Positions 62,324 to 64,000 of a DNA stretch of 64,000 nucleotides are shown here, piece after piece. The notes under the pieces were generated by a model. That model worked only from the letters and a program-made list of their open reading frames with translations, had not been told where the DNA came from and searched no databases. How positions within the stretch are numbered: position 1 is the stretch's first letter; every line of letters begins with the position of its first letter. This DNA comes from Candidatus Helarchaeota archaeon (GTDB lineage: Archaea > Asgardarchaeota > Lokiarchaeia > Helarchaeales > RDOG01). The stretch covers positions 702,451-766,450 of the forward strand of contig JAHPZH010000003.1 in NCBI GenBank assembly GCA_019058315.1, in the 5' to 3' direction. The position numbers and the translations under genes were made by a program.

Positions 62324-63118
62324 TTAAACAGATACTCCTTTTCTTATTTTTATTCTATATATGACAAATATTATGCTAATTATAATAGAATAAAATACAA
62401 ATATTAATTGAGCTAATCTACTTCCAAATAATACAGATCCTAAAATTAAACTTATTATTAAGCTACCAAATGTTAAAAAATCTAAGAATTTGGATTGTTC
62501 AAAAAGAGGGGGATCTTCAGAAGTTTGTGAACCTCTATATTTTTGGATTATGAAATAAAGAGTAAGAACTATCATTAATATTATAGCGCTTGTAATATAC
62601 CCCATTAGTGTTCTTTTAGGTAAATTTTGTCCAATTAAGTTAATTAGAGGAGGTATCTTTAATTCCAGTTGGTCAGAAAGAAAACCTAAAAACATAAAAA
62701 CATGCCAACCGATAGCTAAAATCCATAAAATTTTTCCAGATGGTTCTTCAGTCCAATCCCTAATTGCTATAAAACGATTAGCAAAATACATGGTTAAAAC
62801 GCTTTGGATTATGCCCCACCATCCAAAAGTGGAAAGAATAAAATAAAACGGGTCAATTCCAAAGAAATACCCTGATCCAAAGATACTTCCAGTTGAGAAA
62901 ATTTCAGTATATACACCAAATATAAATCCAATTAATAAAACTTGATAATCTCTCAAATGATATCTAAGAATTAGATCTTCTAACATGAAGAAATATGTAA
63001 TATAGAGTAGGACTAAGGAGATAGATATAATAAAGAAATTAGGAATTCCGTGAACCCAATATTCTAAAGCTAAATTAAATAATACACATCCAAGTATAAT
63101 TTTGTATTTTACTCGCAT
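62324..63118 (-). CDS. multi-pass membrane protein
   Basis: The 264 residues contain about eight hydrophobic helices (IILGCVLFNLALEYWVHG, FFIISISLVLLYITYFFM, LTFGSLIISLILGSVLFG and so on). No family is recognised. As the first gene of the minus-strand operon that includes the VOC pair and MBL protein, it may transport or sense a related metabolite. Confidence 0.7.
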   Translation of the reverse strand: MRVKYKIILGCVLFNLALEYWVHGIPNFFIISISLVLLYITYFFMLEDLILRYHLRDYQVLLIGFIFGVYTEIFSTGSIFGSGYFFGIDPFYFILSTFGWWGIIQSVLTMYFANRFIAIRDWTEEPSGKILWILAIGWHVFMFLGFLSDQLELKIPPLINLIGQNLPKRTLMGYITSAIILMIVLTLYFIIQKYRGSQTSEDPPLFEQSKFLDFLTFGSLIISLILGSVLFGSRLAQLIFVFYSIIISIIFVIYRIKIRKGVSV

Positions 63119-63216
63119 AATTAAACCTCTCTTTACTTGAGTTAAAAAACTTAATATAATTAACTATCAAAACTATAGTCATTATTATATTTTATGACTT
63201 ATCGGAGAAAACCGAT

Positions 63217-63861
63217 ATGAGTTCTGAAAAATTGAATAAATTGAGAGAATCTGTAATTAATTTCGAAGATGAAGCCGTAGATTTAACTGAAAAATTACTT
63301 AATGAGGGTGAGTCGGCTAAGGATGTATTATATGTTGTTTCCGATGCGCTCCAAATAGTGGGTGAGAAATATGAAGCACATGAATACTTCTTATCTGAAC
63401 TTATGCTTTGTGGTGATGTTGCAAAACGATGTATTGAAAAAGCTCTCCCTAAAATACAAAAAGAAAAAATTGAAATGGCAGGGACTATTGTATTTGGGAC
63501 AGTTAAAGGTGATATTCATGATATTGGAAAAACAATTGTATCTTCATTTTTAATTGGTGCTGGATTTTTGGTTCATGATATTGGAGTAGAGGTCGATGAT
63601 AAAACATTTGTTAAAGAAGCTAAAGAAAAAAATGCAAATATTGTAGCTATGTCGTCTTTATTGAGCACAACCATGTTATATATGCCTGAAGTTATTAAGG
63701 CATTGAAAAAAGCAGGAATAAAAGCTAAAACAATAGTGGGGGGTCGACCAGTTTCAGAAAAGTTTGCAAAAGAAATTGGTGCTGACGGCTATGCAAAAAA
63801 TCCAACGGGTGCAATCGAGGTTTGTAGAAGGTTTATGGAAGAAATTCAAGAAAATAAATAA
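63217..63861 (+). CDS. corrinoid (B12) protein of a methyltransferase system
   Basis: The 214-residue protein has the helical cap (about 1-85) and the B12-binding Rossmann domain, with the base-off motif D99-I-H101-D-I-G104 (GDIHDIGK), then the S-x-L/G-GG loops (SSLLSTTM and VGGRPVS). It resembles MtaC/MtbC/MtmC-type proteins that carry a methyl group between a substrate-specific methyltransferase and a second one. The partner methyltransferases are not in the window. A TATA-like tattatatttt lies near 63184. Confidence 0.93.
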   Translation: MSSEKLNKLRESVINFEDEAVDLTEKLLNEGESAKDVLYVVSDALQIVGEKYEAHEYFLSELMLCGDVAKRCIEKALPKIQKEKIEMAGTIVFGTVKGDIHDIGKTIVSSFLIGAGFLVHDIGVEVDDKTFVKEAKEKNANIVAMSSLLSTTMLYMPEVIKALKKAGIKAKTIVGGRPVSEKFAKEIGADGYAKNPTGAIEVCRRFMEEIQENK

Positions 63862-63877
63862 TTTTGTTTCAGATCAT

Positions 63878-64000
63878 TTAATCTTTTTTAATAGCTTCAC
63901 CAATTAGATCTCCCCCACAATCCTTACAAGGAATTATGAAGCCCATATTAATTTTTTGTAAATCTTTTTTGGAAATTCTTGCACCACAAATAGAGCAACG
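63878..64000 (-). CDS. zinc-ribbon protein, N-terminal part outside window
   Basis: The last 40 codons of a minus-strand gene are visible. They have two knuckles (CSIC and CKDC) separated by a basic helix (RISKKDLQKINMGFIIP), a typical small zinc ribbon. It is convergent with the corrinoid-protein gene. Confidence 0.6.
   Translation of the reverse strand, partial: RCSICGARISKKDLQKINMGFIIPCKDCGGDLIGEAIKKD

Overview
The window looks like chromosome from an AT-rich archaeon, most likely an Asgard (Lokiarchaeia-like) lineage; no single marker proves this. The evidence is indirect: TATA-like boxes ahead of genes, a RuMP-type 6-phospho-3-hexuloisomerase, a truncated acyl-CoA synthetase (ADP-forming type), many TTG starts behind strong Shine-Dalgarno (SD) sequences, an archaeal-type TnpB, RadA-like and OB-fold proteins, and a membrane protein ending in a roadblock/longin-like domain of the kind abundant in Asgard archaea. 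No rRNA, tRNA or CRISPR array was seen.

Left part (1-19.7 kb), host-like genes: a PfkB sugar kinase and hexuloisomerase, a helical-repeat protein overlapping an amidohydrolase, a large protein with a seven-bladed extracellular propeller, one membrane segment and a cytosolic roadblock/longin-like domain, and a redox cluster (two CrtI-like flavoproteins, an HgdB/Bcr-type dehydratase/reductase subunit, an acetoacetate-decarboxylase-like protein, a 2[4Fe-4S] ferredoxin, an SDR). A second propeller protein, an MFS transporter and a HAD phosphatase follow. A CoA-binding-domain gene is cut at 19,711 by an IS200/IS605-type tnpB element whose omega-RNA end hairpin sits exactly at the junction.

Middle (21.5-59.5 kb), accessory island. 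It opens with a 2147-residue protein that fuses, in order, an SF2 helicase, winged-helix and zinc modules, a complete Cas1-type integrase domain with all four metal ligands, a DHH-DHHA1 phosphoesterase and a degenerate RecA/RadA-like domain. There is no CRISPR array or Cas2. The island also carries an archaeo-eukaryotic primase (frameshifted), ribbon-helix-helix, ArsR-type and other winged-helix regulators, a frameshifted P-loop kinase, two PD-(D/E)XK nucleases, a Shedu-type (DUF4263) nuclease, a Schlafen/AlbA_2 protein, two HEPN proteins, a PRTase-tailed giant protein, a PNP-NACHT NLR-like protein, and a RadA-like/OB-fold operon. A family of PH-like plus zinc-ribbon proteins is interspersed with copies of a 53-residue zinc protein. 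Two gene 3' ends (ArsR, primase) recur downstream, bracketing cargo genes. I read this as a replicative or integrative element (helicase, primase, Cas1, nucleases, origin-like repeats) mixed with defence genes; its outer borders are not proven.

Right part (59.6-64 kb), host-like again: a small membrane protein, an operon of MBL hydrolase, coiled-coil protein, two VOC (methylmalonyl-CoA epimerase-like) proteins and a membrane protein on the minus strand, then a corrinoid methyltransferase-type B12 protein and the end of a zinc-ribbon gene. Three genes appear to use ATT start codons behind strong SD sequences.
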